64,000 bases of DNA, from contig JAJEKB010020049.1 in the NCBI GenBank assembly GCA_022393335.1, positions 389,036 through 453,035 of the forward strand, in the 5' to 3' direction. Below, piece after piece: positions 46,976 through 59,871 of this stretch. Under the pieces are notes generated by a model. It was not told the origin of the DNA. It worked only from the letters and a program-made list of their open reading frames with translations, and searched no databases. A program made the position numbers and the translations under genes. The DNA comes from Macrotrachela quadricornifera (taxonomy: Eukaryota; Rotifera; Eurotatoria; Philodinida; Philodinidae). Every line of letters begins with the position of its first letter. Positions within the stretch are counted from its first letter, which is position 1.

Positions 46976-47843
46976 AGCTTCAATATTCTTCGATAATTTT
47001 TTCCTATTCATATCTATTAAAAGTAATTCGTGATGATCTAATTGTTAAATCACATAAATTAGACATTTTTCTTAAAACATTTGTCATAACATATAATGAA
47101 CTTTGAAAAAATAATTTTTATCTATTTAATGAGTGAAGATTTAATGGTATTTGTTCAACAGAATGTAAATCCTATATAGATATTGTAAGATATTGAAGAT
47201 ACGGTGTGTATTAAAGCAGACGAACAAATTCTACTAAATTATAATTTTTATTATCAATTGTTGAATACGAAAGAGAGTAATATGTTATTGCTCATGTTGA
47301 AAGGAAAGTCTCATCATATACAACATTTTCTAGTTTGCAATGAATAAGTTTAGGTAAACTCCAAATAGTAGTAATCAGATTAATAATATTGTAAGAATCA
47401 TAATTTTAAAAAAAACATGTCGAAATAGTTAGATGAATAAGATTAGGTAATTGACTTATGATTTTATTTATCAATTATGCACAACAAATATTTAATAATG
47501 AAAGTGATTATAAGTAATTAAATTGATGAAATAAGGGAAATACGAACGAAAAATATCAAAGTGCTATGGAATATCATTACCATCCGAAAAATAAAGCGAT
47601 ATAATACGATTAATAACTAATGGAAGATATTTTTGACAAAAATAATCACAATTTTTTTCTATGAATTGAACAAAAATGAAAATCATAAACACGCGAATTA
47701 GACAAAATAAGATTATTAAAAGGTAATTTAAGCCTATAAGATGCATAAATAAGATCAACATCATTAAAATATTCAATATGAATAAACTCAAATGTTGTAT
47801 TCTATATGCTTTCATACATTTGATAAAACAATATAAAATTCAT
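46975..47843 (-). pseudogene. Decayed F-box/LRR gene, paralogue of 15784-17514
   Basis: Read on the minus strand from about 47843, the pieces align in order with the intact F-box protein: IEYFNDVDLIYASY against FKYFNSIQLLHTFH, then after a stop and frameshift LPLVINRIISLYFSDGNDIP against LPLIYNYITSIHLSNDDDTP, then IWSLPKLIHCKLENV against IWSLKNLQYCHLDIL, and LRKMSNLCDLTIRSS against LKTMPNLSELIIETN. Multiple stops and frame changes show it is dead. The C-terminal half is missing at the left, where a repeat fragment begins. Confidence 0.75.
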
Positions 47844-48229
47844 ATTTTTTGAAAGTTTTTCAAGATGAACTTAATAGCATTTTTCTGCTGTATTAATATG
47901 ATTCATACTGTTTTGATTTTTGGATATTTTAAATTCAAAAAGATGATTTTTTGTCAAGGAATATGTATTAACAATTTATTAGAAGAAATATTTTAATAAT
48001 ATTTTTACTTCAGTTAATAATTACATATGAAATTATATTCAATATAAAAATAGAATGGCATATGCATATTAAGTCTTCTTTCAAATAACAGATGCCCTCA
48101 GAAAATTTTTATTACGTTTCAATAAAAACAGTTCCTATTGAAATTTTATTATTATGATATTAGTTGGATAGTGAGCAAATAACATAAAAAAATAGAGCAA
48201 ACAACGCTCTATCTGTTCATAAAAAAGGA

Positions 48230-49000
48230 AAATTTTTCCAAATCTTTTATACGAAAATAAGGTGTCTGGGCCACTAGTTTTGGTATGATATAAGTAAAAT
48301 CTTCATATATTCCTATACATAAGAATATTAATATATTCATTAGTGCTTTACAAGTATCATTACAAAATCAAGAATGATCTAAACAACAATCTGCTAAACA
48401 ATTTAAATATTTTTGATTAGAAAAATTTTGAGATATCTAGTGTTTCATTTGATTGTTCTAATGCTAAAATTCGTACTGTCTCATCGATGAATACATCTCA
48501 TTTATTGTATCAAATCAAAAAATTAAACAGTTTTATTATTGATAAAGAATAAAACAAATATGCAGTTAAACCTGTACTGATACAAATTGAATTTATTATC
48601 TCAAAGGCAACCTATAGTAATATTCATAGATGGATGCAGTTAATGAATCATCCAAATTAATAAATATAATCTTTCCACATACGTAACATTGTAGAAGAAC
48701 TGATTAATATTAAGTTATAATATAAGTTTAAATAGTATTACACAAATATAAATCGAAAAAAAACTAAGATTAGAAATACTAAGTGTTGATATATATATAA
48801 TAAATTGCTCAACAAAACTAAAACATTAAATATGTGGAATTAAAGCCTTTATCGACCCATTTTATGTTTATATTACAACAAATATTCAATCATTTGTCAT
48901 CTAAGATTAGATAAAGACTACTTTGATATTTTACATCATTTATAAGAGATCCACAAAATATTATTATATTATCTCTTCTTCTCCTTTATTGTATACCATT
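48230..49000 (-). pseudogene. Degenerate coding-like segment, family uncertain
   Basis: Minus-strand frames give protein-like blocks (RILALEQSNETLDISKFF; QKYLNCLADCCLDH; INLDDSLTASIYEYYYRLPL) with stops between them. Leucine spacing and the position behind another F-box relic suggest a second decayed F-box/LRR gene, but no alignment to the intact copy convinced me. Confidence 0.3.
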
Positions 49001-50659
49001 CATATCAGACGATCATCGAGCCATGTACAGATTGAAATCAATATAACTTGATCAGTATTCGTATTATAAAAAGTCTTATTAATTGAAATAGTTATGTACT
49101 TCAGTTCACTTTAAATAAAGCTTGTAACATTGTTTCTATAATTCGTTCAAATCATAAATATGCGTGTGTATTAGATATCAAACAAATAGTATCCCTATTT
49201 CTGTTAGTTTTCGAGAAAAAATTTGAGAAGCATTTAGAAATTTAATGACACAATTTTCTAAAAAAAGAAAATGAAAATTATCGATTATTTAGCATAGGTG
49301 ATATAGATATAAGTTTTCTTTTACTGACTTATAAAGAAAATAAAAAATAAGAATATATATATATATATACATAATGTACATGTACCGTTTTTTATCAGTA
49401 TTTTAATTAATTATTTAGATTTTTTGCAACTTTCGTTATCTATCATCAGCATATCTTACTTTTATTTTCTTTATCTATTTAGAAAATTTTTTTTTTAAAA
49501 TAGTATGATTAATAAAAATAAATTAATAGTAAGTACTGAATTTGAAAGTAAATCAGTTTTTTTGTTTTTAATTATTTTGTTGTCATTATCTTTTTATAAA
49601 TTTTCTTTTTGTTTGTGTAAGAAAAAATTAATTAAAACACCTTGCAGCTCATTTTTTGAATTAAATTCTTATTATAAAGTACCACTAGCTTTGCTCTTCA
49701 TAGCCGAATGTATACTCTATTCTTACATTTGATAAAAACAGATATTAAATAAATATCAAGTCAGTAATTAGTTCTCTTTCGTCTAAAAAAATAGTTTTAC
49801 TCAAGAGTAAATAATGCATTTAACGTTAATCTATGCATGTTGAATATATATTGCCAAAATTATACATGTACTGTTTGTGATTATTTAACTGCAAACTGAA
49901 TAATTGAAAAGTGAATTATATACTTTGATATTTTTGATTATTGATAATTAATATTTGTTAAGTTAATAGATGAATTTTTATTCTGTTAGTTACAGTTAAA
50001 TTGATCAAAAATAACTTAACAAAAACCTGAAGATGTATTTTCTATTCAGAAAATGGTAATTCTCAAATAATCTAAGATGGTTTATTTTCTGCAGAGCCAA
50101 ATAATTATATTTCATTCATCATTAGAAAAAATGTCAATGTCAATTAGTTTAATGAAAATTTTATTAAAAAATTTTGCTCACAAACTTTTATAATAATCAC
50201 GAAAGCTAGCTATTTCTTGTTGTCATTATATCCTGTAGCTATAAAAAAAAATATCAATATATAATAATAGATTTAATATTGCTTCTTTTTTTGTATAGAG
50301 ATAAAAGGAGTTGAAATAATCTCTGTAAGGAAAGATTTGGCCGCTTAATCTTATTTTGATATATCATTGTTCATTGAAGTTTCTTTTTTTGCGATTCTAC
50401 GATCTTTATCATAATCCATATAGGTTAAAATTAATCACAAATATGTTTACATGTGTTGATTTCTTCAAAAATTTAGATTTATGTCTACTATAATTGATAT
50501 TGTGAGGTATTTCTAAATTTTCATACTATTTTATGTGATTCAATGAGAAATTTTTTCTCATGAAAAATAACCGTAAATAGTTTAAGTTGTTTGCGTTCTA
50601 CGTTAATAGGATAAAATTAGCCTTTGCAATTGTATTTAAAAAAGAGTTTATGAGAGAAT
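49001..50659. other. Intergenic AT-rich region
   Basis: A TA microsatellite lies near 49352-49370. No gene is supported. Confidence 0.45.
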
Positions 50660-52130
50660 AAAAGATTCAAAGCACTGGTAAAAATTTAAAATATTGATTT
50701 GATGTTCTCATTTTGTTCAGCATCATTGAAAACCTCTGAATCCAAACTTTTAACACATTTGGATGAGTTGGTGAAAAATTAACTCAATTTTCCGGTCGAG
50801 CACTCAAGACGCTATTTGAAAAATATGATCCAAAATCATCTCTATAAGGTTGAGTCTTCTAATATAACAATCAATTAATAAAATGTTTATTGTAATATGT
50901 CAGAAGATAGAGCATCAAACGTTGATAAAATCAGGTATTTACATATTGTGTTTTAATGAACTTATCCGGAGTTATATGTTAAATATTAGCCATGACTGCA
51001 TTTTGTTGATATGTTATGTAGCTTTTCATTCTTTACAAAGTGGCAAAAAAATGTTGGGAAAAAAGGTAATCATCGACGCGAAGCGAGGTTCACATGTCTC
51101 TCATTAAAGTGATTTTTCGACGGAAAATGAATATTTTTAGTAGTTTTTATTGATATAACATGATTATAAAGTAAAATAAATGTGATATTCAGAATCAGCA
51201 TAAAAAACTACATTTTCCAGAGTTTCATTTCCCATTGAAAAATCACTTTTATGAGAGACATGTGAACCTCGTTTTGTGTTGATAGTTACCTTTTTTCCCA
51301 ACATTTTTTTACCACTTTGTAAAGAATGAAAAGCTACATAAACATGCAAAAAAAACTGCACAGTCATGGCTAATATTTAACATATAACTCTGGATTAGTT
51401 CATTAAAACACAATATGTAATTACTAGGGGTATTACTTTATTTTTATTTTCTTTATAATAAAGCATAAAGATAAAGAAAATCTTTATTCTTTATTTTATA
51501 AAGAATAAAGAATATTTTTTCTCCCGAAACTTATTTTGTTTGTTCTGTTAGAATAACTCACAAAATATTATCGTATTATATTCTTAAATACCATGAAAAT
51601 AACATTTTTCGCATACATGGTTTCACGTGAAATCTTTATTTTTTGATGATAGGACATATGAAAGTGATGATGGTGCTTTGAAAGAATACCAATCAACGTA
51701 TTCTGCTTGTATATAGGGTATTTGCATATGTACCTATTATATGAAAAAATATGCCTTTATTCTTTATTTTATCTTTATTCTTTATAAAATAAAGCTAAAG
51801 TAAATCTTTATCTTTATTAATAAAGTAAAGATAAAGTAACACCCATAGTAATACCTCATTTTTATCAACATTTAATGCTCTATCTTCTGACATATTACAA
51901 TAAATATATTATTAATTTGTTGTTATATTAGAAAACTCAGCCTTATAGAGATGATTTTGGATTATATTCTTCAAATATTGTCTTGAGTGCTCGACAGAAA
52001 AATTGAGCTAACTTTTTACCAACTCATTCAAATGTGTTAAAATTTTGGATTCAGCGGTTTTCAACAATGCTGAACAAAATGAGAACATAAAATCAACATT
52101 TTAAAGTTTGATCAGTGTCTTGAATCTTTA
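50660..52130. repeat. Large foldback, ~470-bp arms, right arm split by a nested MITE
   Basis: The left arm (50660-51130) and the reverse complement of the right arm (51226-52130, minus the 425-bp insertion) share long ordered words: AAAGATTCAA, GTTCTCATTTTGTTCAGCAT, ATTTGTCGAGCAC-type words, ATCTCTATAAGG, AGAAGATAGAGCAT, TAGCTTTTCATTC and GTTCACATGTCTCTCAT. The arms differ at roughly one base in ten. Two short frames in the arms (50883-51107 plus, 51164-51367 minus) are mirror copies of the same repeat, not genes. Confidence 0.8.
51424..51848. mobile_element. MITE nested in the right arm of the foldback
   Basis: The ends are inverted: CTAGGGGTATTACTTTAT at the left and the complement of CTATGGGTGTTACTTTAT at the right. 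The uninterrupted opposite arm shows the empty site (ATGTAAATACC), which dates the MITE after the arms were formed. Flanking TA or TAAT fits a short target duplication; the exact length is ambiguous. The interior has runs of AATAAAG/CTTTATT that fold on themselves. Confidence 0.75.
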
Positions 52131-52134
52131 GTCG

Positions 52135-53717
52135 TTTAATAAATTCTCTCTTAATTGACATGAGTATTTTAAAAACTTTTTGAATGCTCGATTAATTCAT
52201 ACGGAAAAATAAAAAAATAAATAGATATTTTTAGTACGTAAAGCATCTGCGATCTCCTAAGAATAATTTAATAAGAATATGCAGCTGATAAAATGAGAAA
52301 TAATCATAAAACGTAGCAATTTAACAACCTCTTTTCTTAGGTCGACTTATTTTGCCATTTAGAAAGATATTATCATCTATATTAATGATCATGAAAAATA
52401 TTTTTAACTCTAAATTTAGCGTATATATTTTTATAATTAAGGTGCGATTATTGAATGTTATAAGACTATATACTGTCAGCACAAAAAAAAAACTTATTTT
52501 GAATAACATTATAATAAGTATAATATGAATATAGTTCTAAGTCTTCTTCTTGTGCTACATTTTGTTTGATTAATATTATGGAGCAGGTAAGATTACAAGC
52601 TTCTTTAACTTTATAAAATATTTTGCAAATTTTAAATGATAAGAAAATTAATATTTCCGATTGTTTGTATTCAAAGTGAAGTATCGTTTTATTTACTTAA
52701 TTTTTTTTTTAACAATAGAAAAAAGTAATCTGTTTTAGCATGTTATCTAAAAGTCTCGTATACTAAATATTAGTTAAATTTACGATGAAAAACTTTACAT
52801 TGGATAAGATAGAATTAATTTATTTAAATAATCCGTATGTTTATTCCTTTTGCATTGAGTGTATTATAATTATAATTTATTCTTTTTTTTTTTGTTGTTA
52901 TTAATATAACTTTGGTTGAATGTTTATTTGAGCATGAGTTATATGATATATTATTATCTCTCCTAGTCATATGTGATCATTATAAAAAACAAAGCAAAAT
53001 ATATTTCATAGATTCTTATGATAAGCGACACGATTAGACATCACTAATATTAAAAAATATGACGCACGTCTTTTCTTATTACAAAAATATTTCCGTGCTA
53101 GTAGTGAAATTTTCCTGGAGTTAATTTCCATTAAAGCGAATAATATTAAATAACTTCTCAAGTAATTATTGTCTATCACCTTTATTATGAGAAAAAAAAA
53201 ATAAACGAGTCATGGTTGTAAACATTTAGAAACTATACAAGATTTGAACCAATACATCTGTACAGTTTTTCGTTTTACTTTTTTTTTTATTGTATAAAAA
53301 TGTAGAAACAATAATGAGATGAATAGCAAAAATTTTAGACGTTTACTGATAAGTTAAATATCTTAGTTTTCTTCTAAAAGATATTTTTGAATTTGATACC
53401 TTTTAATAAAATAGTTCTACCGTATTACATATTTCTAGGTATTTAACTGAAAGCGTTTTTCTATTGACGTCACTAACAATTTATCCAAACTTTTTAAGAT
53501 TATTTCATGCGAATTATAGATCATTTTTTTTGTGTGTAAATATTTAAGCTCATACAGAGTTATGATTTCACATCAGTCTTATTGATAATTAATAGAATTA
53601 TACATATCTTTATTTCTTTTTTAATTGAAGATTTTTTTGGCATTATATTTAAAATAATAAGCAAGACTTGACAATTTGTGATTATTTTCAATCTATTGAA
53701 CATATCTTACTACAATC
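52135..53717. other. Intergenic region upstream of the GPCR
   Basis: AT-rich, with no recognised gene. The 62-codon frame at 52321-52509 is low-complexity. Confidence 0.45.
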
Positions 53718-54808
53718 ATGAGTGACAGTTATATTGTTACACTTAATGCAGTGATCGTTAAACTCACTTTTTATGTACCTTATTTTACTATTACATTGGG
53801 CACATTGGGAGGTTTATGTAATATACTTACATTTACAGCAAAACAATTACGTCATAATTCATGTGCCTTTTATTTTTTATGTTCAGCTGTATTTGATCTT
53901 CTTACATTATTATTTTGTGCTGTAATGAGATTGTTAGTTGATCATTATGATTATGTATTACCACAGAATTCTCCAGGATTTTGTAAAATGCGTACTTATT
54001 TAACTGGTGTTTTTCCAGCATTGTCAACATGTTGTGTTATGCTTGCATCAATTGATCGTTGTCTATTAACATCAGGTTCGGCACGATGGCGTAATTGGAG
54101 TACAATGAAAATAGCTTATCGACTTGTACCTATTTCAATAATCTTTTGGTTACTTTCTCCTGCTCATATGCTTGTCTTTTATGATTATTATACGATTAAT
54201 GGAGTTCCAAGTACATGTGCTTCTCGTCCAGGTACTTATGCAACATTTGCTAGCATTTTTTTTATTGTTTGGCTTACATTTATACCTTATATGATCATGT
54301 TTACAGCAAGTATTATTACAGTTATTCATATTAGAAAATCGAGACATCGTATTTTACCTCAACAACAGAAACAACAAGAATTACGTCGGCGTGTTGAACG
54401 TCATTTAATGTTTATGATGTTTACACAAGTTATTTTAAGTATGATATGCCTTTCAATGCGTACTGTTGTTTTAGGATATCAATTACTTACAAGAGATGTA
54501 CCAAAAGATAGTCGACGACGTGCTGCTGAATCATTTATTTCTCAATTTGGTATTATTCTTTATTATGTTAATTATGCTAAATCATTTTATCTATATACAC
54601 TTACAAGTCCGTTCTTTCGTGAAATATTTTTAAAAAAAGTTAGTGATTTTTGGAATTATATATATCAACCGTCAGACGGTAAGTTTTCTTATAATTCATC
54701 ACAAAAAAAAATATTTTAATTATTCTAGAACTTTCAGCAACCAACAATTCGGCTGTTGCAACTACAAAAAAACTTCGATATGAGAATGCATTGCCAAAGA
54801 AATTTTGA
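53718..54808 (+). CDS. Class A (rhodopsin-like) GPCR, two exons, probable neuropeptide-type receptor
   Basis: Exon 1 is 53718-54678 and exon 2 54729-54808; the 50-nt intron has GTAAGT and TTCTAG borders and removes an in-frame early stop. The protein has 346 residues with seven membrane segments at about 19-41, 50-73, 88-115, 134-155, 175-203, 228-255 and 270-298. Class A marks are N35 in TM1, D60 in TM2, C89 at the top of TM3 paired with C167 in the second outer loop, and D113-R114-C115 in place of DRY. TM7 has a divergent NPxxY region. The layout resembles the FMRFamide-receptor-like orphan receptors expanded in rotifers; the ligand is unknown. The final exon adds a 27-residue Ser/Thr-containing cytoplasmic tail. 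Confidence 0.88.
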
Positions 54809-56138
54809 ATACTTCTTTTAGCTATTGATCTCTATCAATATATTATTGCCTTCATATAGTTAGCCTAATCTTAAATACAAATTTTCATTACAAACTAAAA
54901 AATAAATATTTATTGTATGCTTTTATTGTACTAAATAAAATCTATATATTAATATTTTATTTATTATTTAAATAATTCTAATCAAAAATATGAATAAGAT
55001 AAATAACAGATAACTGTTGAGTTTTATATTAATATTTATCTGCTGAAAACTTTACCGTTAAAATACTTGATAAACTCGCTCCTCGAAAAGAACAATGAAG
55101 TTTATTGGCAAAACTTGATCTACATTGAAATAATACAAATATATTTAAAAATTCAACTTTTTATGATTGAACAAATAATAATTTTGATTGTCGATATAAT
55201 ATTGAAAATAGGATAGCTTTCTGAAGAATGACATCATCTAGTTTTCTTTAGAAATGAATAATGAGATCATATTTTTTTCTTTTCCTTTAGAAAAAAAATC
55301 TATTTCATTACATTAAGCCCTCCTTCCATTCAAAAATTCATTTGTGCTTTAGAATAAGATATGTGGCTGAAATTTTCAGGAAATATGTGTCCGAGTATGT
55401 GTAGCTCAAAGTAAAAATCTCAGTCCAAAATATTGAACCGTTCGAGATTTATTCTGGTATGAAGGGTCAAAAAACGTATGTCTTTGTATTTTAAGAATTT
55501 CTTCTCCAAATTTAATCATACAAATTTCGAGTTGGTTTTAAAATGTAACTAGCACCTGTGTCGACCACTTAACAGAGCTTAATTTTTCAAAATTTTGTTT
55601 CCTTACATCTAATGAAAACTTTCCTAAAAAAAAGTCTAAAATATGAGGGGCACTTGATCGAAAGAATTTCAAGTTTTTTTTAGAATTAAGCTAAAAAGCA
55701 AAAAATCCAGTTCATGAAAAACGCAAAACAAAGTTCAATATTGATTTTTCTGATTCTAAAACAATGGCGAATCCAATATGAAACGATTAGGGCAGTCGTC
55801 TTTATCTAAAAAGTCAAATTATCGTTTCTTACCAGCTATTTATCATAGAATCTGAACTTATTTACCACTGCTCTACAATATTTCTATGATAACTATGTGG
55901 AAGACATAAATCAAATACATTTCATTTACATACGTCTTACGTTTATAACAAATGTTCAATTAAATTTTTTAAAATTTAAAGAGCATACTATTAAAAGAGA
56001 TTCTTTTTTTTTAGTTTCAAGAATATTCAAACTACTCCTTCTTTTATACTAATGATTATTAAACAAAACAAAAAGAAAAGATATACTACCAAATATTTAA
56101 AAAGATAAATCTTAAAAGCTAAATCAATAAGATCTATT
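54809..56138. other. Intergenic region between GPCR and hydrolase
   Basis: AT-rich DNA. No gene seen; AATAAA-like signals near 54898-54938 may end the GPCR transcript. Confidence 0.45.
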
Positions 56139-57391
56139 CTATGCTTCGATTATACAATAAGAATGAAAATCTAAAAATTTTCGAATATTTTTTGCCGCGT
56201 CTTTTGGTTTGTCATATGATATAAAATGGCCACATTTATCAAAAATAACTACGTCGGAATCGGATATCAATTTGGAAAAGTATTCAGCACCTTCCACTGT
56301 ACATAACTAATTAATAATAATAATTAAAACATGAAAAATATATTTTTTTCTATAGATTACTTACTTGATCTTCACGACCCCAAAGAATTAATGCTGAGCA
56401 TTTTACATATTTTAATTCTTCATAACATTGTTCGAGATTAAGATAATCATATCGAAAAAATGATCTAAGAACTATTAATTAAATAAAGAATAATAATAAT
56501 AAAAATCATAATAAAAAATAAGATTTATTTACGTAGTTTTTGTGCATCCAATGTACGCAATCTTGATTTAAAATATTTATTTATAAATGTTTTTGGTAGA
56601 TTGACCTTTTTCGTTGTGAGTAAATCAGTCACTTCCTCAAATTGTTCAGATGTTTCTGGTAAAAGTATATGCTCCTTTCCTGAACGTAGTTCTTGTATTA
56701 AATCACTCTCATATTCTTTTGTAGCTATCAATATATATAAATTTTAAATATAAAAATATAAATTATTACTAGAATTTACGAGGTGGTGAAAGTAAACAGA
56801 TCATATCAACATATTCAGAATATTTAATAGTAAATTTAGCGACAATTGTACCACCTATCGATGCACCAATCATATATACAGGTTTAATTAAATTCATTTT
56901 ATCAAGAAACTAAAAAAAAATAAATAAAAATAAATTTAATTCAATCGATTAATTATCATACTAATTTAAGTTTATCAACAACTTTATCAATAGCATGAAC
57001 ATATTCATGCAATGCAACAGTTTCTCCATGACCTGGTAAATCAATTATAATAGAATGATAACTAGTAGAAATATTCTTAAATAAAGAAAACATTTTTAAT
57101 TTTTACAAATATATATATATATATTAACTGACATTCATAAGAGGAATCCATGCTTCTTTATTTGATGAAAATCCATGAATAAATATCATACTAGATTGAC
57201 CTGGAATTCTTGCACCTTTTTCATAATAACAAAAATTTGTTTTTTCATCATCATCGAGTAACAAAAAATGTTTTCTAACTCTAGCTTGCCAAGCACGAAT
57301 TCTATAAAATGTGTTTATTAATATAAACAGTATATGGTTGTACTTACTCATAATAAAGATTAAGAAGCCAATCTTTCTCACATAGACCCAT
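56139..57391 (-). CDS. ABHD6-like alpha/beta hydrolase, seven exons
   Basis: Exons (minus strand) 57391-57348, 57301-57133, 57075-56962, 56909-56780, 56724-56533, 56471-56365 and 56306-56139. All six introns are 46-61 nt with GT-AG borders, and together they give 307 residues in frame. The oxyanion motif HGFSS is at 57-61, the nucleophile is S126 in GASIGG, the acid is D251 in WGREDQ and the base H279 in CGHF, so the catalytic triad is complete. The sequence best resembles ABHD6-type monoacylglycerol lipases, which cleave glycerol esters at membranes. It lacks the N-terminal membrane anchor of vertebrate ABHD6 and starts MGLCEKDWLL, where a lipid anchor is possible (MGxC start, speculative). 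Substrate not determined. Confidence 0.88.
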
Positions 57392-59169
57392 TATAAATAA
57401 AGAGAAATATACTTCTATGATTATTTAACAATTATATATTATTATCAATTAAATTCATTAAAAAATAAACATGATGTTTATGTTCAATATTTAATAATAA
57501 TAATAATACTTCTATAAGTTTCATATCATATGTAAAAAAGAGAAAAAGAACAAGTCATGCATCAACTATTATAAGAAAAAAAAATAGTAGAACGAAAGAG
57601 TCTTATGTATGCATTAACAATAAACGCATGTTAGATACGAACATACACAGTCAATATTATTCTTATCGAATGATTTGTCGTTCTTTATAATGATTTCCTT
57701 GCTTAATAAAAAATGTATATGAAAAAAAAAATGTGTATATGTATGCACCGAGAGGCTTGCTTGCACATGTACAGTCACGTGTTCCTATCTACAGGTGTAA
57801 ATTTAGAAGACTTATTTAAAGCAAGGATTACTTGGTGCAATACTTTCATTTAATTCATATTATCTTCTAGCTTTTATGCAATCAGATATTTTTACTGCCT
57901 AAACTTATCAACACGTAATATCTCATGATAGAAGATCAAGCAATCATATTTTCAGTACTCATTGATCTTTGACTAATTAAACACTCGGTATTTCGGTTTC
58001 GATCATTGTATCGAAAATTTTCTACCCAGTCAATACCTCATTCTTGAAAATGTTTGCTAGATATGAAGATAAAAAATATGTTTCTTTACTTTGATGGCTT
58101 TAGCAAACGCTTTATCAGAACGGAATGATCAAGTTCATGTTTTCAGAAATCAAAATTTTTCTTTTTTTTTTTAAATAAACAATCGATAAAAACTGACTCT
58201 CAAAGTAAAATAACTATCACGTTATGTCTAATATGTATGCTGAAATCAAACATTCAAAGACAATATTAGATGATTGTATGCCAATCAAGAAAATACACTG
58301 CTTGGACAATAACAGAACTCTGAATATTTTAATAATTCAACTTCTCCCATTATATTACTCGTTGTCTCTAAGATAAAAAGATTACTTTAAATTTGATTTT
58401 TCTTGAAATCTGTTATCGGATACGGAAATTCATTCAATAGAAAGGTCAATCAACTATTTCGATCAGATGTTGATTTGGCCAAAACATTTTTTTATGGACA
58501 TAGTACTATGGATATTCTGTGTGTTAGTGTTGTTTCCAAGGTTAAATATTAAATGATAGACATAAATATTTATGATAAATTAAAAATGGATATTTGATCG
58601 AAAACTTTTGTTGATTTTCTTCGCATATCTATTAGATAGAATATAAATGGAAAATATTTGAATATCATGATGAATTTATTGATATTTCAGTAGATAAATT
58701 TATTGTGAAAAATTGTACTAGTCAATCTAAGTTATAGCTTCTGTTAAAACTCCATTCGTAGTCAAAAATTTGATCAGTAGTACAGTGGATCAAAAGAAAA
58801 TAGAAACGAAATGCAAATAAACAAAAAGAAGAAATACAGATAATATTATAAATAACCAGAATAATACGATCAAAAGCAAACATGTGTTGCAATGCATAGT
58901 CGTGACAAATTTAATTTGTTGGAAAGTGTACTTATTAAAGTGTATTGAAGCAGCAAAACGTTCCTGTGACATATTGATAGCAAAGTATCCATTTACATTT
59001 TTTGAACTCAGTATATTTAATAGAGATATAAATGTTTTGATGTGGATTAATTATTTATGCAAGACGATAATTGACAATTACTATGTTCATTTTAATAAAC
59101 ACAAATTATTCTATTCGTACAATACAATAGTTGCATGTTAATTTTAAAAGAGTAATCATATGATGTGTA
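57392..59169. other. Intergenic region
   Basis: AT-rich. Short frames at 58790-58972 (minus) and 58884-59141 (plus) overlap each other on opposite strands and show no domain. Confidence 0.4.
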
Positions 59170-59475
59170 AAAAACTCTCCTGTTGACTCATTAGTCGATC
59201 AAATTGAAGTTGATTTTAAAAAGTTTACAAAAAGACGATCAATATTAACAGAGATGATGTACTATAAAATGCATTTATCTTTAATCCTGAAATTCTGAAG
59301 TCAATAAATTTTATGTAAGCATCTTACGATTTTAGGATCTCTATCTGGAAAGTCTTTGATCAAAGATCATAAGATATCATTTGTCTGCTAGATTTAGAAA
59401 ATCATCGTTACCTTTTACGTAATCCAGTAGCAGATAGCCTTTTTGATACTAGTTACTTAATAACTTAATGGCAAT
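59170..59475 (+). pseudogene. Coding-like remnant, unrecognised
   Basis: Plus-strand blocks with protein-like codon use: SPVDSLVDQIEVDFKKF (about 59177-59230), then GSLSGKSLIKDHKISF and, after a +1 shift, LLDLENHRYLLRNPVADSLF (about 59335-59450). Stops and frame changes separate them. It could be a decayed gene or exons of one I could not assemble. Confidence 0.3.
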
Positions 59476-59871
59476 TTCTTTTCTTTGTTTGGCAAAGTAA
59501 TGACAAACTAACACCATTGCATGAGATATTTTGTTAGTATCATTTACCAATTCTCAGCTTTTTTAAGACTGAAATTTGCTGAATAGATTGAGTAATCGAG
59601 CATCTATTGATAATTTAAATATGAGATCGAATGACGCTAGTAAAGAGAAATAATCAGAAAAATAAGGTATGTTATTTATTTTAATCAAGGTGCTACATAG
59701 AATCATCATAAACCGACTTGAGTATTCTTCTCTATCTTGCTATTTTTTAATTGATTCTACATTCCCATATTTTCTGATCGTTTTCTCTGGAGTATCAATA
59801 CTAATTTAAATGTAAAGAGAAGATTTATCAATCACGAAAGAAAATTGAGATAGAAGTATCTTTGGTAAAGT
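59476..59871. other. Non-coding spacer downstream of the cGAS-like gene
   Basis: AT-rich sequence with no supported feature; it must contain the 3' end of the minus-strand gene that stops at 59872. Confidence 0.4.

Noticed and set aside
50883..51367. Two small frames encoding the same LGKKV...KRGSHVSH peptide on opposite strands
   Set aside because: They are the two arms of the foldback at 50660-52130 read in opposite directions, not genes.
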